Assembly (NCBI RefSeq): GCF_000332155.1 | Contig: NZ_KB235898.1 | Coordinates: 853,499 to 917,498, forward strand | Source: Kamptonema formosum PCC 6407 | GTDB lineage: Bacteria; Cyanobacteriota; Cyanobacteriia; Cyanobacteriales; Microcoleaceae | DNA length: 64,000 bases | Reading direction: 5' to 3' | Shown: positions 23,232-32,832 of the stretch, in pieces | Position numbering within the stretch: position 1 is the first letter of the stretch | Layout of the letters: every line of letters starts with the position of its first letter | Program-made: the position numbers and the translations under genes | Notes under the pieces: generated by a model | Told to the model about the DNA's origin: nothing | The model's input: the letters and a program-made list of their open reading frames with translations, nothing else | The model's database searches: none

Positions 23232-24110
23232 ATGATTAAAGGTACAACTAAGCTACTAGGAGTAATAGGTCATCCTATTGAACACTCACTGTCCCCAGTG
23301 ATGCACAATGCGGCTCTTTCCCATCTAGGGTTGGATATCGTTTACCTGGCTTTTCCTGTGAAACCAGAAGATTTAAACGTTGCCATTTCAGGATTTGCGG
23401 CGGTTGGCCTTTTGGGATTTAGCATCACGATTCCTCACAAACAAGGGATCTTACCTTTACTTTCTGAAGTTTCGCCAGTGGCGATCGCAGTTGGTGCAGT
23501 CAATACTGTCTACCGTACTGCAAATGGTTGGGGTGGTACAAATACTGATGTTCGAGGATTTCTCGCGCCACTGCGATCGCTATCCTTAAAAACTGGTACC
23601 AAACAGGATTGGAGTCAAAAAGTAGCCGTAATTTTAGGTAGCGGTGGCGCTGCGAGAGCGGTTGTGGCTGGGTGCGCTGAGTTAGGGTGTGCGGAGATTC
23701 ATGTTGTTGGTCGTAGCGAACAGAAATTAACTGAATTTCAGCAAAGTTGGGTAAATTCGCCCCTGGCTGTAAATTTGCTGACTCATACTTGGGAAGAGCT
23801 GCCAATGCTAATCTCAAAAGCAGATTTACTGGTAAATGCGACACCAATCGGGATGTATCCGCGTGGAGATGAGTCACCTGTCGCTCTGAGTGCGATCGAG
23901 CGATTGTCAGAAGGTGCGATCGCCTACGACTTGATTTATACTCCCAATCCTACTCTGTTTCTCAAACAAGCACAGGAAAGAGGTGCGATCGCCATTGACG
24001 GCTTAGAAATGTTAGTACAACAGGGAGCCGCAGCGTTAGAAATCTGGTTACAGCAACCGATTCCAGTAGATGTAATGCGCCAGTCATTGCGGCATCATTT
24101 AGGTTTATAG
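23232..24110 (+). CDS. aroE: Shikimate dehydrogenase
   Basis: 292 residues from ATG 23232; a TTG four codons earlier is less likely. It reduces 3-dehydroshikimate to shikimate with NADPH in aromatic amino-acid synthesis. The substrate motif HSLSPVMHN is near the start, the catalytic Lys lies in ITIPHKQG, and the NADP motif GSGGAARAVV is near residue 137. NATPIGMYP and GLEMLVQQGAAALEIW are the C-terminal signatures. pheA, a later step in the pathway, lies 1.7 kb away on the opposite strand. Confidence 0.97.
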   Translation: MIKGTTKLLGVIGHPIEHSLSPVMHNAALSHLGLDIVYLAFPVKPEDLNVAISGFAAVGLLGFSITIPHKQGILPLLSEVSPVAIAVGAVNTVYRTANGWGGTNTDVRGFLAPLRSLSLKTGTKQDWSQKVAVILGSGGAARAVVAGCAELGCAEIHVVGRSEQKLTEFQQSWVNSPLAVNLLTHTWEELPMLISKADLLVNATPIGMYPRGDESPVALSAIERLSEGAIAYDLIYTPNPTLFLKQAQERGAIAIDGLEMLVQQGAAALEIWLQQPIPVDVMRQSLRHHLGL

Positions 24111-24114
24111 GAAT

Positions 24115-24180
24115 TGTTAACTGTTAACTGTTAACTGTTAACTGTTAATAGTTAATTGGTCATCTGATTGGTAATTGGTA
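24115..24180. repeat. TTAACTG and GGTAATT heptamer repeats
   Basis: Five to six TTAACTG units (24115-24156) followed by GGTAATT units (to 24180), directly after aroE. Confidence 0.88.
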
Positions 24181-24201
24181 AGATCGTACTTGGTGTAGGG
24201 T

Positions 24202-24265
24202 GTCATTGCGAACGCAGTGAAGCAATCTCAATCCCTTGGGATTGCTTCACTTTGTTCGCAATGAC
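24202..24265. repeat. GTCATTGCGA palindromic element, copy 1
   Basis: The arms GTCATTGCGAACGCAGTGAA and the complement ending in TTCGCAATGAC enclose a short centre. It is one of three related palindromes in the window (also 38796-38860 and 62215-62282) and is a REP-like, MITE-like hairpin. Confidence 0.85.
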
Positions 24266-24300
24266 AAGACTGATGCTACCGATTGTTCTTAAGTAAATTT

Positions 24301-24344
24301 TTCTTCCTCTTCTTCCTTCTTCCTTCTTCCTTCTTCCTTCTTCT
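24301..24344. repeat. TTCTTCC heptamer repeat
   Basis: About five units, between aroE and the convergent membrane-protein gene, ending just before its stop codon. Confidence 0.88.
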
Positions 24345-24351
24345 TAAACAT

Positions 24352-25761
24352 TCAAGCTTGCTGATATAACCCATACCAATGCCGAACAGCCAACCAAACA
24401 ACAGATAACAAAGCAGCCAAACTAAGAGTGATACCACTATAAGGAACTAACAAACCTAAAACGGGCAAAATCCCTCCGGCAATAGTCGCAATCACCGCCG
24501 CAAATCTGGCGTGATTAATCTTGCCCAATCCCCAAACCATTGCTAATAAAATCAGCGAAATTGCACTCCAAGCAAGTTTAGCATCCATAACCCGGCTCAG
24601 ATATGTTAAAGAGAGGATACAAGCAAAGAAAATACCAGCCGATATCGCCACATCTCTTAAACTCATTGGCACAGACAAATAAAGCAATCCCAACCACCAC
24701 AAAAATAGTGCAGGTGCTAATAACAACAATCGAGGTAAAATCCCAGTATTCCGAATCGGGCCAACAGAGGTAAAAACCCCAAAAGGATTGAGAACAGAAA
24801 CATTGTCATCAAATTTCCAGGTAAACCGAGTTCCCCTACCCTCAACTTTACTTTCAGTAGGAACAATCCCGCTCGCAAAATCAGCATTAGGAAAATCTGC
24901 TAGAGCGCTCAAGCTAAAATTAGAAAGCAATTGCCCACTAGCATTGTAAACCCAGCGCGGCCCACCTTGAGCTTGATAAGTAACTTTAAATTTGGTTTCT
25001 TCCCCCGCAGCAAGTCGCAGGGGAAAACCATAATCACCCGGATTTACAGGTATTAAACGATTGCCATCTCTCTCAACTTTTAAATTTTGCAATAATTTGT
25101 AGCCATAAGGCGGCTGTACTTCAAAGAAAAAATCTTGAGTCTCTCCCAACTTATTGACAATTTGGTAGTCAGCATTAAAATTGGCCTGATAGATCGCTCT
25201 TGTCGTTGAGGGGTCAGTTGTTTGATTTAAGTTGACGTTAATTTGAGAACCAGCTAGAGTCATGAAGCGATTAACTTTTCGTGTGGCTTGCACTCTAACT
25301 ATTTTACCCTCAACTTGGGTATCATAACTATAGGGTTCTTCGATGACGTAGCGGATTTGTGGAGCAGATTGTTCTAAGCGATCGCCAGCGACACTATCCG
25401 CAACCTTTGTTACTCTTGCTTGTTCCCAATGGTGATAACGATTGCTGAGAGTAGCAGAAAGAAAAAATCCGCCCACGAGTAGCAGCAAAATTAAGATCGA
25501 GTGTTGCAAACCCCGTAACAAAACTGAGTAACGGACAACCCACTCGCCGACGAAGTTTGTGAAATCGGGTTCTTTGCTACGGAGGGCAAAACTCATAAGT
25601 GCGATCGCAATCCCTAACGCACCGACGAGAAGGCCTAACTTAAATGATAATTTGAGAATTTGGTTGCCAAATTCTATCAATTCATTGGGATGAGTGAGAT
25701 CCGGGAGATTGGGGATACCTTGGGCTATTAGCCACATAAAGATAAAGTTAAAAGACAACAC
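24352..25761 (-). CDS. Integral membrane protein with periplasmic beta-rich domain
   Basis: 469 residues from GTG 25761; ATG 25737 is an alternative. Two N-terminal membrane helices (about 38-60 and 85-105) flank a short cytosolic loop. A soluble region (about 108-325) follows, rich in beta strands, and then about five C-terminal helices (335-465). The layout recalls CreD-type inner membrane proteins, but I see no clear signature, so the function is unknown. It is separated from pheA by about 97 bp. Confidence 0.75.
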   Translation of the reverse strand: MLSFNFIFMWLIAQGIPNLPDLTHPNELIEFGNQILKLSFKLGLLVGALGIAIALMSFALRSKEPDFTNFVGEWVVRYSVLLRGLQHSILILLLLVGGFFLSATLSNRYHHWEQARVTKVADSVAGDRLEQSAPQIRYVIEEPYSYDTQVEGKIVRVQATRKVNRFMTLAGSQINVNLNQTTDPSTTRAIYQANFNADYQIVNKLGETQDFFFEVQPPYGYKLLQNLKVERDGNRLIPVNPGDYGFPLRLAAGEETKFKVTYQAQGGPRWVYNASGQLLSNFSLSALADFPNADFASGIVPTESKVEGRGTRFTWKFDDNVSVLNPFGVFTSVGPIRNTGILPRLLLLAPALFLWWLGLLYLSVPMSLRDVAISAGIFFACILSLTYLSRVMDAKLAWSAISLILLAMVWGLGKINHARFAAVIATIAGGILPVLGLLVPYSGITLSLAALLSVVWLAVRHWYGLYQQA

Positions 25762-25858
25762 GATATCTTACAGTTGTCTAGAGTAAAATTCCTGATAAAT
25801 GTAACGCCGCTATCTTGACGGTATCTTGACCATAGGGACGGCGGCGTTATCATTCACT

Positions 25859-26719
25859 CTAGTTAATTGATGCAATGCTGTAACTGCCAAAAATTTTAAG
25901 AGTTTCAGTGTAGGTAGCCAACTCTTGCATAGCAGATTTGGCTTCGGCATCCTCAATATTACATTCTAAGTCCATAAAGAAAACATATTCACCAAGCGAT
26001 CGCTTAGTAGGGCGAGATTCAATCCGACTCAAATTAATCCCTCGACTGGCAAAAACTTGCAAGGGTTTTAGCAGCGTTCCCGGCACATTCGCTGGTACGC
26101 TAAAAGCTAAGGATGTATGAGAACAATTAGATGAAGGGTGAATACCCGGTACTGATTTATCGCCCCTACTTAGTACCCAAAATCGGGTATAGTTATCAGG
26201 ATGATCGTTAATCGGATGAGCTAAAACTGGTAAATTGTAAAGCTCAGCCGCTCGTACAGAGGAAATCACCGCAGCAGTGCGATCGTCAAGGCGAGCGAAT
26301 GCTACTGTAGTTGAACTCGCAGAAATTAAATGCGCCAAGGGGATAAACTTTTCCAACCATTTCTGACATTGAGCTAACGCTTGCGGGTGAGAGTATACTG
26401 TTTTAATCTCGCTAAAACTTTCAGCACGGGATACAAGTGCGTGGGAAATAGGCATTACTAAAGCGTGTTGAATTCGGAGAATATCTAACCGCCACAAGGT
26501 ATCTAGTGTTACTGTCACGCTACCTTCTATAGAGTTTTCCACTGGGACAACTGCTAACTGAGCCCCCCCTGTGGCCGATGCTTCTATTGCCTGCGAAATG
26601 GTTGAATAAGGACATAATAGGCATTCAGCTCCCGACTGACTCAACCACCTGATATAAGCTAGAGCAGCCGTTTCTGCATTAGTACCTGCGGGGCCGAGAT
26701 GTGCGACGGATATAGTCAT
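25859..26719 (-). CDS. pheA: Prephenate dehydratase
   Basis: 286 residues from ATG 26719; the frame extends to a TTG at 26728. It converts prephenate to phenylpyruvate in phenylalanine synthesis. The N-terminal motif is LGPAGTNAETAAL, the catalytic domain includes VPVENSIEGSVTVTLD, and the conserved TRFWVLSR motif lies near residue 180. A C-terminal ACT domain for phenylalanine feedback holds LLKPLQVFASRGINLSRIES cut at GINLSRIESRPT. It is a stand-alone enzyme without chorismate mutase. Confidence 0.97.
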   Translation of the reverse strand: MTISVAHLGPAGTNAETAALAYIRWLSQSGAECLLCPYSTISQAIEASATGGAQLAVVPVENSIEGSVTVTLDTLWRLDILRIQHALVMPISHALVSRAESFSEIKTVYSHPQALAQCQKWLEKFIPLAHLISASSTTVAFARLDDRTAAVISSVRAAELYNLPVLAHPINDHPDNYTRFWVLSRGDKSVPGIHPSSNCSHTSLAFSVPANVPGTLLKPLQVFASRGINLSRIESRPTKRSLGEYVFFMDLECNIEDAEAKSAMQELATYTETLKIFGSYSIASIN

Positions 26720-26919
26720 ACAGTGCAATACAGCGTTACAACTCTTTACTTAAAATTCATCAATCAGAAATTATGATGATGAGATTGCTAATTACCCGAA
26801 AACCCTTTATCGCTTAGTTTGGCGAAATTAACACTGCTCAGTATCTAGTCTAAGTTATCTTAATGAGTGTTAAGCTTTATTAAGAGCGCCGGACAAAACC
26901 TCTACTTTTACATCCTCTC

Positions 26920-27510
26920 ATGCACATACGATTTAATGCTTCTCAATCCGTTGAAATTCCCGTTCCCCAGCAGCAGGTTCCCATTCAGCATTACTTGCGT
27001 CAACCCAAGCGTCTGGTGAATGCTCTCGTAGATCGGAGTCGCCTGGAACAACTGAGCGAGGATTCTTTCCGGCTAAAGATGCGACCTTTGGACTTTATGA
27101 TGGTAAGCATTCAACCCACTGTAGACTTAAAAGTGTGGGCCCAGCCAGACGGAGCAATTAATTTAAAATCTATAGGCTGTCAAATTCGGGGAGTAGAATA
27201 CATTAACCAGCGTTTTGCACTGAATCTAAAAGGGCAACTTTCTCCCTATCAAAACAAGGGAGCAACATATCTGATCGGAAAAGCAGATTTAGAGGTACAG
27301 GTAGAATTACCGCCGCCTTTTTGGTTAACACCACAACCGATTTTAGAAGCAACGGGGAACGGCTTGCTTAAAAGTGTATTGTTGACAGTTAAACAACGCT
27401 TAATGCACCAGTTATTATTAGACTATCAATATTGGGCTGGAAATAAACCAGAGGTTTTAGTGGGCGATCGGACGCAAATATTGTCTGTAGAAGGTCAAAC
27501 CGGATGGTAG
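26920..27510 (+). CDS. DUF1997 family protein
   Basis: 196 residues. The family is conserved in cyanobacteria and plastids and has a START-like/steroidogenic fold of unknown function. Recognisable parts are the N-terminal region HYLRQPKRLVNALVD and the end FWLTPQPILEATGNGLL. It is divergent from pheA with a 200-bp shared upstream region. Confidence 0.85.
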   Translation: MHIRFNASQSVEIPVPQQQVPIQHYLRQPKRLVNALVDRSRLEQLSEDSFRLKMRPLDFMMVSIQPTVDLKVWAQPDGAINLKSIGCQIRGVEYINQRFALNLKGQLSPYQNKGATYLIGKADLEVQVELPPPFWLTPQPILEATGNGLLKSVLLTVKQRLMHQLLLDYQYWAGNKPEVLVGDRTQILSVEGQTGW

Positions 27511-27687
27511 GATCTAGCTCTGGTTTTAGTTGAGAAATAAAAATTAAATAATTTACTTAAAAGTATGTTGTTGGGCTGGAGTATTCTAGATCAATAACAT
27601 ACAAAACGTATATGATTTAATTTTTATTCCTTGGGTGTATTTATAGACAAAGGCAGCTATGCTAAAGATATAAAAGAATCTTTAGCA

Positions 27688-29229
27688 ATGGTTTCAGTAG
27701 TCGATAGCCTCATAACCGCCAAGGGGATTGCTATATCTGGGGTTAAGTCTTACAAAAACTATGCGATCGGACGTAATATGACACAGTTACTGATGCCCTA
27801 TAAAAAAAACGCTATCAAAAAAAAATCTGCAAAATTCCGCTGGTTCGACAGTACGATGGCGCTGATCGCCTTAGTAGATTTCAGCTTAGTATTATTTGAC
27901 TTTAGTTATATCTCTTGGCGGGATTTCTACTTCCGCCAATTTCCCGCGATTACTCAAATTTACGATCCCTATAAAGGAATTGAACCTAATAGAGAAACCC
28001 AGAAATATTTAAACACTGTTAATGCCTTAGAAGCTCAAATCTTGCAAACAGGAACTAACTCTTCTGAAGTAAGCAGCTTATTAGAGCAACTTCGTAGCGA
28101 AAGCGTAGAAATGGTTAATCAAAATCCTTTTGCAGTAGCCAACAAGAGTGGAACTCTGGAAAAGATCAAAAATCGAATGCGGAATCGGATTCCTAATCCA
28201 GAAGACTCTTCCAAAGAAGCATTCAGAAGATTTTGGAGCAGTGAGTATTTAAATACAAGGGGTTGGCCACAGGAAATCCAATGGTTCAAAAGAGAAATAA
28301 CACCTTTAATTGCAACCAATTATTATCGTGGTATTGGGGAAAATGGCGAAGTTATTGAACAGTTTTGGAAGATAGACCGCTGGTTTATCCTAATATTTGG
28401 TTTAGAGTTTATAGGAAGAACATTTTTCCTCAGTCGCCGCTATCCCGGTTTGACATGGCGAGAAGCAATGCTTTGGCGGTGGTACGATATTTTGCTGTTA
28501 CTTCCTTTCTGGCGGCTGCTGCGCGTTATTCCAGTTATAATGCGCTTGAATCAAGCAAAGTTGCCCGATCTTGAACCTTTACAAACTGCAATCACCCGGC
28601 TTTTTGTTGGTAGTTTTGCACAGGAACTTACGGAAGTTGTGGTGATTCAAATTATCAATCAGATGCAAGGAGCGATTCGTTCTGGGGAGTTGGCGCAACA
28701 GTTATTTGAATCCCAGAAACAGCGTTATAAGGATATTAATGATATTAATGAAATAGAGACGATTGCTACTCGCTTAGTGCAAGTAACTGTTTACAAAGTT
28801 CTTCCTCAACTTCAGCCAGATTTAGAAGCACTGCTGCGGCATAGTATAGAAAGTACGCTTAAACAATCCCCGGTTTATCAAGGATTGCAGCAAGTACCAG
28901 GATTAGGAAATTTACCAGAAAAGCTAGCGGAACAGTTAGTTGGGGAGCTATCTAAATTAGCAGCATTTGGGCCTCAAAATGCCTACGAAGCGTTTAAAGC
29001 GGCCGCAGACGATCCTGTAGGTACTCAACTTTCTAATCAGCTAGTGCAGCATTTTGGTAAGGCTTTGGGAAGCGAATTACAACAACAGCAAACTTTGCAG
29101 GAAATTCAATTGCTGTTGTCAGATTTCTTAGAGGAAGTGAAGATTAATTATGTTAAGCAGTTAAGTGAGGAAGATTTTCAGAAAATATTGGCGGAAACTA
29201 AGCAATTGCACCAAGCTAATCAAAGGTAG
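27688..29229 (+). CDS. Conserved cyanobacterial membrane protein
   Basis: 513 residues from ATG 27688; the frame extends about 19 codons upstream to a TTG. Hydrophobic segments lie at about residues 56-76, 235-255 and 270-290. The last is followed by the cluster WRWYDILLLLPFWRLLRVIP, which recalls the voltage-sensor-like S4/linker of ion-transport proteins. The C-terminal 200 residues are soluble, helical and Gln-rich. I do not recognise a function. Confidence 0.7.
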   Translation: MVSVVDSLITAKGIAISGVKSYKNYAIGRNMTQLLMPYKKNAIKKKSAKFRWFDSTMALIALVDFSLVLFDFSYISWRDFYFRQFPAITQIYDPYKGIEPNRETQKYLNTVNALEAQILQTGTNSSEVSSLLEQLRSESVEMVNQNPFAVANKSGTLEKIKNRMRNRIPNPEDSSKEAFRRFWSSEYLNTRGWPQEIQWFKREITPLIATNYYRGIGENGEVIEQFWKIDRWFILIFGLEFIGRTFFLSRRYPGLTWREAMLWRWYDILLLLPFWRLLRVIPVIMRLNQAKLPDLEPLQTAITRLFVGSFAQELTEVVVIQIINQMQGAIRSGELAQQLFESQKQRYKDINDINEIETIATRLVQVTVYKVLPQLQPDLEALLRHSIESTLKQSPVYQGLQQVPGLGNLPEKLAEQLVGELSKLAAFGPQNAYEAFKAAADDPVGTQLSNQLVQHFGKALGSELQQQQTLQEIQLLLSDFLEEVKINYVKQLSEEDFQKILAETKQLHQANQR

Positions 29230-29341
29230 TTGAGTGTCAGATATAGGTGCGATCGGTCTTTATTGGATCGTAGAAAGGGAAGTTGACAAAGTTGACAAAA
29301 CAATGTTAAGTTTGTGGTTAAGTTTTTAGTTGAAAGTAATT

Positions 29342-29575
29342 ATGACTATCAAAGAACAATTCGTTAAGCAAATTGATATGCCCCATTTTGGTCAAACGCC
29401 CGAAGAACAATTGCAAAAAAACCAAGGGGCTATGGTTTTGCTAAAACGCTGGTTAGAAGAAAAGATTACACATGAAGAAGCTAAGGCTAGACAGGAATTT
29501 TTAGAGACGTTCAAAAAAATTGTTGACGAGGCTAGACCCTCTGGACATAAACTCTATTACCCTGAATCAGAATGA
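29342..29575 (+). CDS. Small protein, probable antitoxin of a PIN toxin pair
   Basis: 77 residues from ATG 29342. It is acidic/basic mixed and helical (EEQLQKNQGAMVLLKRWLEE) and has no membrane segment. Its stop overlaps the start of the truncated PIN toxin by the ATGA arrangement typical of vapBC operons, and the antitoxin-first order fits. The call is from context; the sequence is not a classical AbrB/VapB. Confidence 0.65.
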   Translation: MTIKEQFVKQIDMPHFGQTPEEQLQKNQGAMVLLKRWLEEKITHEEAKARQEFLETFKKIVDEARPSGHKLYYPESE

Positions 29576-29700
29576 TTGTTTTTTTAGATACAGGAATTTT
29601 AGGATTAGTTTCCTCTCCTAATGATAAAGTCGAAGTTCAGGAGTGTCAGGAATGGTTTTATGGTTTATTAGCTAGAAGTTGGCGAGAAATTAGGTCTTAA
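29572..29700 (+). pseudogene. Truncated PIN-domain toxin (vapC-like)
   Basis: 43 codons. It starts MIVFLDTGILGLVSSPNDKV, the N-terminus of cyanobacterial PIN toxins with the first metal Asp (Asp6). After ECQEWFYGLLAR it switches to SWREIRS and stops. PIN toxins of this group are about 140 residues, so the middle with the other acidic residues is gone. The final WREI resembles family C-termini, so an internal deletion joining both ends is likely. It cannot be an active RNase. Confidence 0.75.
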
Positions 29701-29851
29701 AAAGAGGCGATCGCTTACGATAGTAGATAGCGATCGCCCTTAGTTTACGCAAAAGAGCGATCGCTCACCTTTCTCTGATTATGGTACACATTAAAATCGG
29801 GTGAAATCTCACCAGCTAGCGATCGCGACAAACCAAGCATTAACCCAAAAA

Positions 29852-29936
29852 CGGAGAGGGTGGGATTTGAACCCACGGAACCTTTCAGTTCACTTGATTT
29901 CAAGTCAAGCGCATTCGACCACTCTGCCACCTCTCC
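29852..29936 (-). tRNA. tRNA-Ser (anticodon UGA)
   Basis: 85 nt on the minus strand. Acceptor GGAGAGG / CCTCTCC, anticodon stem CTTGA / TCAAG with loop CTTGAAA giving anticodon TGA, the long variable arm typical of serine tRNA, and T-loop GGTTCAAATCC. CCA is not encoded. Confidence 0.97.
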
Positions 29937-29973
29937 AGGCGCATCCACTTTATCATATCAGAACACCTCACCA

Positions 29974-30906
29974 TTAACAAACAACCTGCACCATCGGATC
30001 GATCCGCCGATATAAAATCTGTTCCAAGGCCACAGCGAAATCATCCCCAACCCAAACCAGAGAAACCTCCGACACTATCCCCCCTTCCAGCAACACCACC
30101 GAAAAATTCCGCAGTCGCCTCCTTCCCTCTTCCACAATTCGGGGTACTCTCGCCGCATTCAAATACACCGTCTCCTCAGCGCTTACCTCTACCGACTTCC
30201 GCAAAACCTTCTTTGTGTGGCGCAGGTTGTGGTGCATATGACCAAATGTCACCAGCGGAATCTGCTTCCCAGCAGCGCGAGTTTGCGCGATCGCATCTCC
30301 AAAATCTGGATCGCCAAAATCCCCCCCCAACGGCTTCCAATCTCTCCCACAGGGATCTTCCGGCGCATCCCCCAAACCAGTTGGCCCAGTGTGGCCCAAA
30401 AAAATCAGGCTTTCACAATCCGCCTCAGCCGCAGCCGCAGCAATCCGCCGCGTAGACTCTGCAAAATTCTCCACCCCAAACCACTCACTGTAAAAATCTG
30501 GATACTTCCAATCGGGCCCTCCCCAAGTAAAAGGCCGACCCCCTACCACCGTCACACCCAACTCTGGAAAGTCTCGCTTTCCATACCCAACATGAGCTTC
30601 TCCCATTAAATCTAACTGCTGCTGCACCCGATTTTCCTGCTGGCGATCGTAAGGGCACTGACTTCTACCCCACTCCGTCGCCGTGTACCAAGCATCGTGA
30701 TTGCCAAAAACCGCCGCCTTGGGAATATCCAAAGATGCGATCGCCTGTACTACCTCCACCGACTCATTCCCAAAATCTCCCACAAACAACACCAAATCAA
30801 CACCTAGATGCTTCAGAGCAAGCCCATCCTCAGCTTCCCACCGATCGTGAACGTCCCCCACTACCACAATTTTGATAACCTTAGCTTCATTCATCTGATT
30901 CACCAT
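29974..30906 (-). CDS. Metallophosphoesterase, TIGR04168 family
   Basis: 310 residues, calcineurin-like. The metal motifs are VVGDVHDRW (residues 14-22), VGDFGNE, GNHDAWY, LGHTGPTG and FGHMHHN. The family is restricted to cyanobacteria and some plants; its substrate is not known. It ends 38 bp upstream of the tRNA-Ser gene on the same strand. Confidence 0.9.
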   Translation of the reverse strand: MVNQMNEAKVIKIVVVGDVHDRWEAEDGLALKHLGVDLVLFVGDFGNESVEVVQAIASLDIPKAAVFGNHDAWYTATEWGRSQCPYDRQQENRVQQQLDLMGEAHVGYGKRDFPELGVTVVGGRPFTWGGPDWKYPDFYSEWFGVENFAESTRRIAAAAAEADCESLIFLGHTGPTGLGDAPEDPCGRDWKPLGGDFGDPDFGDAIAQTRAAGKQIPLVTFGHMHHNLRHTKKVLRKSVEVSAEETVYLNAARVPRIVEEGRRRLRNFSVVLLEGGIVSEVSLVWVGDDFAVALEQILYRRIDPMVQVVC

Positions 30907-31131
30907 ATTGCGATCGCTCTCTAGCCCCTTATTAATCCCCTTATTAATCCAGCATAGGAAACCCAGAGCAATTTTTGTACTCCCCCGGTAAGGAAGAGAA
31001 TTAAAAATTAGAAATTAAAAATTGAAAAATATCAATTTTAATTTTTTTAGCCTCACAGCCATTTTTGGTGAATTCAACTATAATTCAAATACACTTTATT
31101 CAGCCCCAACTCACCCCTAAAGGTTACTACT

Positions 31132-32103
31132 GTGTTTACCATCGCCGCAACTCAGCCAAATACTCTCATTCCCAGACTACCTCACGACTTGTTTGCAGCC
31201 ATTAAAACCCTCAAACAAGAACTAAACGCCGTCATCCTCGCTCATTATTACCAAGATCCCGACATTCAAGACATAGCAGACTACATCGGCGACTCCCTCG
31301 AACTGGCCCGCAAAGCGGCTAATACTAACGCCGATGTCATCGTCTTTGCCGGCGTTCACTTCATGGCAGAAACAGCCAAAATTCTTAACCCGAATAAACT
31401 CGTATTACTCCCTGATTTAAATGCAGGTTGTTCCCTAGCTGATAGTTGCCCTCCCGATGCTTTTGCAGCCTTTAAAGCCGAACATCCCGACCATTTAGTA
31501 ATTTCTTATATCAATTGCACTGCCGCAATTAAGGCAATGAGCGACATTATTTGTACAAGTTCTAATTCTGTCAAAATTGTCAACCAAATTCCCAAAAATC
31601 AACCGATTATTTTTGGCCCAGATCGCAATCTCGGTCGCTACGTTGCCAAACAAACTGGTAGAGATATGGTACTCTGGCAAGGGGCGTGCATGGTTCACGA
31701 AATCTTCTCAGAAAAGAAGATAGTACAGCTCAAAATCGAACATCCCGAAGCCGAAGTAATTGCTCATCCAGAATGCGAACCGCCAGTTTTACGCCATGCT
31801 AATTATATTGGTTCGACAACGGCATTGCTCAAGTATTCTCAATCGAGTCTCAGTGAAACTTTCATTGTTGCGACTGAACCGGGAATTATTCACCAAATGC
31901 AGAAAGAATCTCCCGAAAAACAATTCATTCCTGCTCCTCCGACTAATAATTGTGCTTGCAATGAATGTCCGCACATGAGATTAAATACTTTAGAAAAATT
32001 GTATCTGGCTATGAAAAATCGCACTCCTGAGATTACCTTAGCTGGTGATATCCAAGCAGCAGCTTTACGACCAATTCAGCGGATGTTAGAAATGAGTATG
32101 TAA
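31132..32103 (+). CDS. nadA: Quinolinate synthase NadA
   Basis: 323 residues from GTG 31132. It condenses iminoaspartate (from NadB) with dihydroxyacetone phosphate to quinolinate in de novo NAD synthesis. The fold has three repeats, each giving one cysteine to the 4Fe-4S cluster. Visible signatures are [26 protein letters not shown], a HPEC motif and the C-terminal [19 protein letters not shown]. It forms a likely operon with the next gene 23 bp downstream. Confidence 0.97.
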   Translation: MFTIAATQPNTLIPRLPHDLFAAIKTLKQELNAVILAHYYQDPDIQDIADYIGDSLELARKAANTNADVIVFAGVHFMAETAKILNPNKLVLLPDLNAGCSLADSCPPDAFAAFKAEHPDHLVISYINCTAAIKAMSDIICTSSNSVKIVNQIPKNQPIIFGPDRNLGRYVAKQTGRDMVLWQGACMVHEIFSEKKIVQLKIEHPEAEVIAHPECEPPVLRHANYIGSTTALLKYSQSSLSETFIVATEPGIIHQMQKESPEKQFIPAPPTNNCACNECPHMRLNTLEKLYLAMKNRTPEITLAGDIQAAALRPIQRMLEMSM

Positions 32104-32126
32104 AATCTCTGGACTTTTAATCAATA

Positions 32127-32741
32127 ATGAAAGAAAAGTTGATCGTTTTTACCCGCTATCCCGAAGCGGGAAAGACTAAAACTCGGCTGATTCCAGTGCT
32201 AGGAAAAGAAGGTGCGGCAAAACTTCATCAACAACTGACTGAAGGCACTATTTCCCAAGCTAAGCAACTCAAAAATACTCGCCAACTTTTTGTAGAAGTT
32301 AACTTCACAGGAGGTAGCGAGGAACTCATGGAAGCATGGCTGGGAAATGATATTTTTTACCAAAATCAGGTGACAGGTGATTTGGGTATAAAAATGGCGG
32401 CTGCGTTTGAGATGTCTTTTAATTCTGGTGTTGAGAAAGTTGTGCTTATTGGTACTGATTGTCCAGGTTTGAACTCTCAATTAATTGCCCTAGCTTTTGA
32501 GGAACTTGAAGGTCAAGACTTGGTGCTGGGCCCAGCTTTAGATGGAGGTTATTATCTGATTGGTTTGCGGAGGTTTGTACCGGAAATTTTCATGGGTATT
32601 AACTGGGGAACGGCTGAGGTTTTGGGTCAAAGTGTCGCGATCGCACAGAATCTCAATTTAGCCATTGCTTATCTTTCCCCACTCGCTGATATTGACCGGC
32701 CGGAGGATCTTTCTATTTTACCCCCCAGCATTAATCTATGA
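32127..32741 (+). CDS. TIGR04282 family glycosyltransferase (arsenosugar biosynthesis type)
   Basis: 204 residues. It is a DUF2064/MobA-like nucleotidyl/glycosyl transferase. The N-terminus LIVFTRYPEAGKTKTRLIP and the metal site VVLIGTDCPG are diagnostic, followed by LGPALDGGYYLIGL. The family is named from association with TIGR04283 and arsenosugar genes. The TIGR04283 partner is 4.3 kb downstream rather than adjacent. Confidence 0.88.
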   Translation: MKEKLIVFTRYPEAGKTKTRLIPVLGKEGAAKLHQQLTEGTISQAKQLKNTRQLFVEVNFTGGSEELMEAWLGNDIFYQNQVTGDLGIKMAAAFEMSFNSGVEKVVLIGTDCPGLNSQLIALAFEELEGQDLVLGPALDGGYYLIGLRRFVPEIFMGINWGTAEVLGQSVAIAQNLNLAIAYLSPLADIDRPEDLSILPPSINL

Positions 32742-32832
32742 CAAAATCGCATATCAGTGGCAATTTTATAGTTCTATTTTTAGTCAACGGCAATCTTACG
32801 GATACATTAGGTAAATATAGTGATAGATAGGA

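Noticed and set aside
24202-24265. tRNA or small RNA gene
   Set aside because: The hairpin is a REP-like palindrome with copies elsewhere and has none of the tRNA arms.
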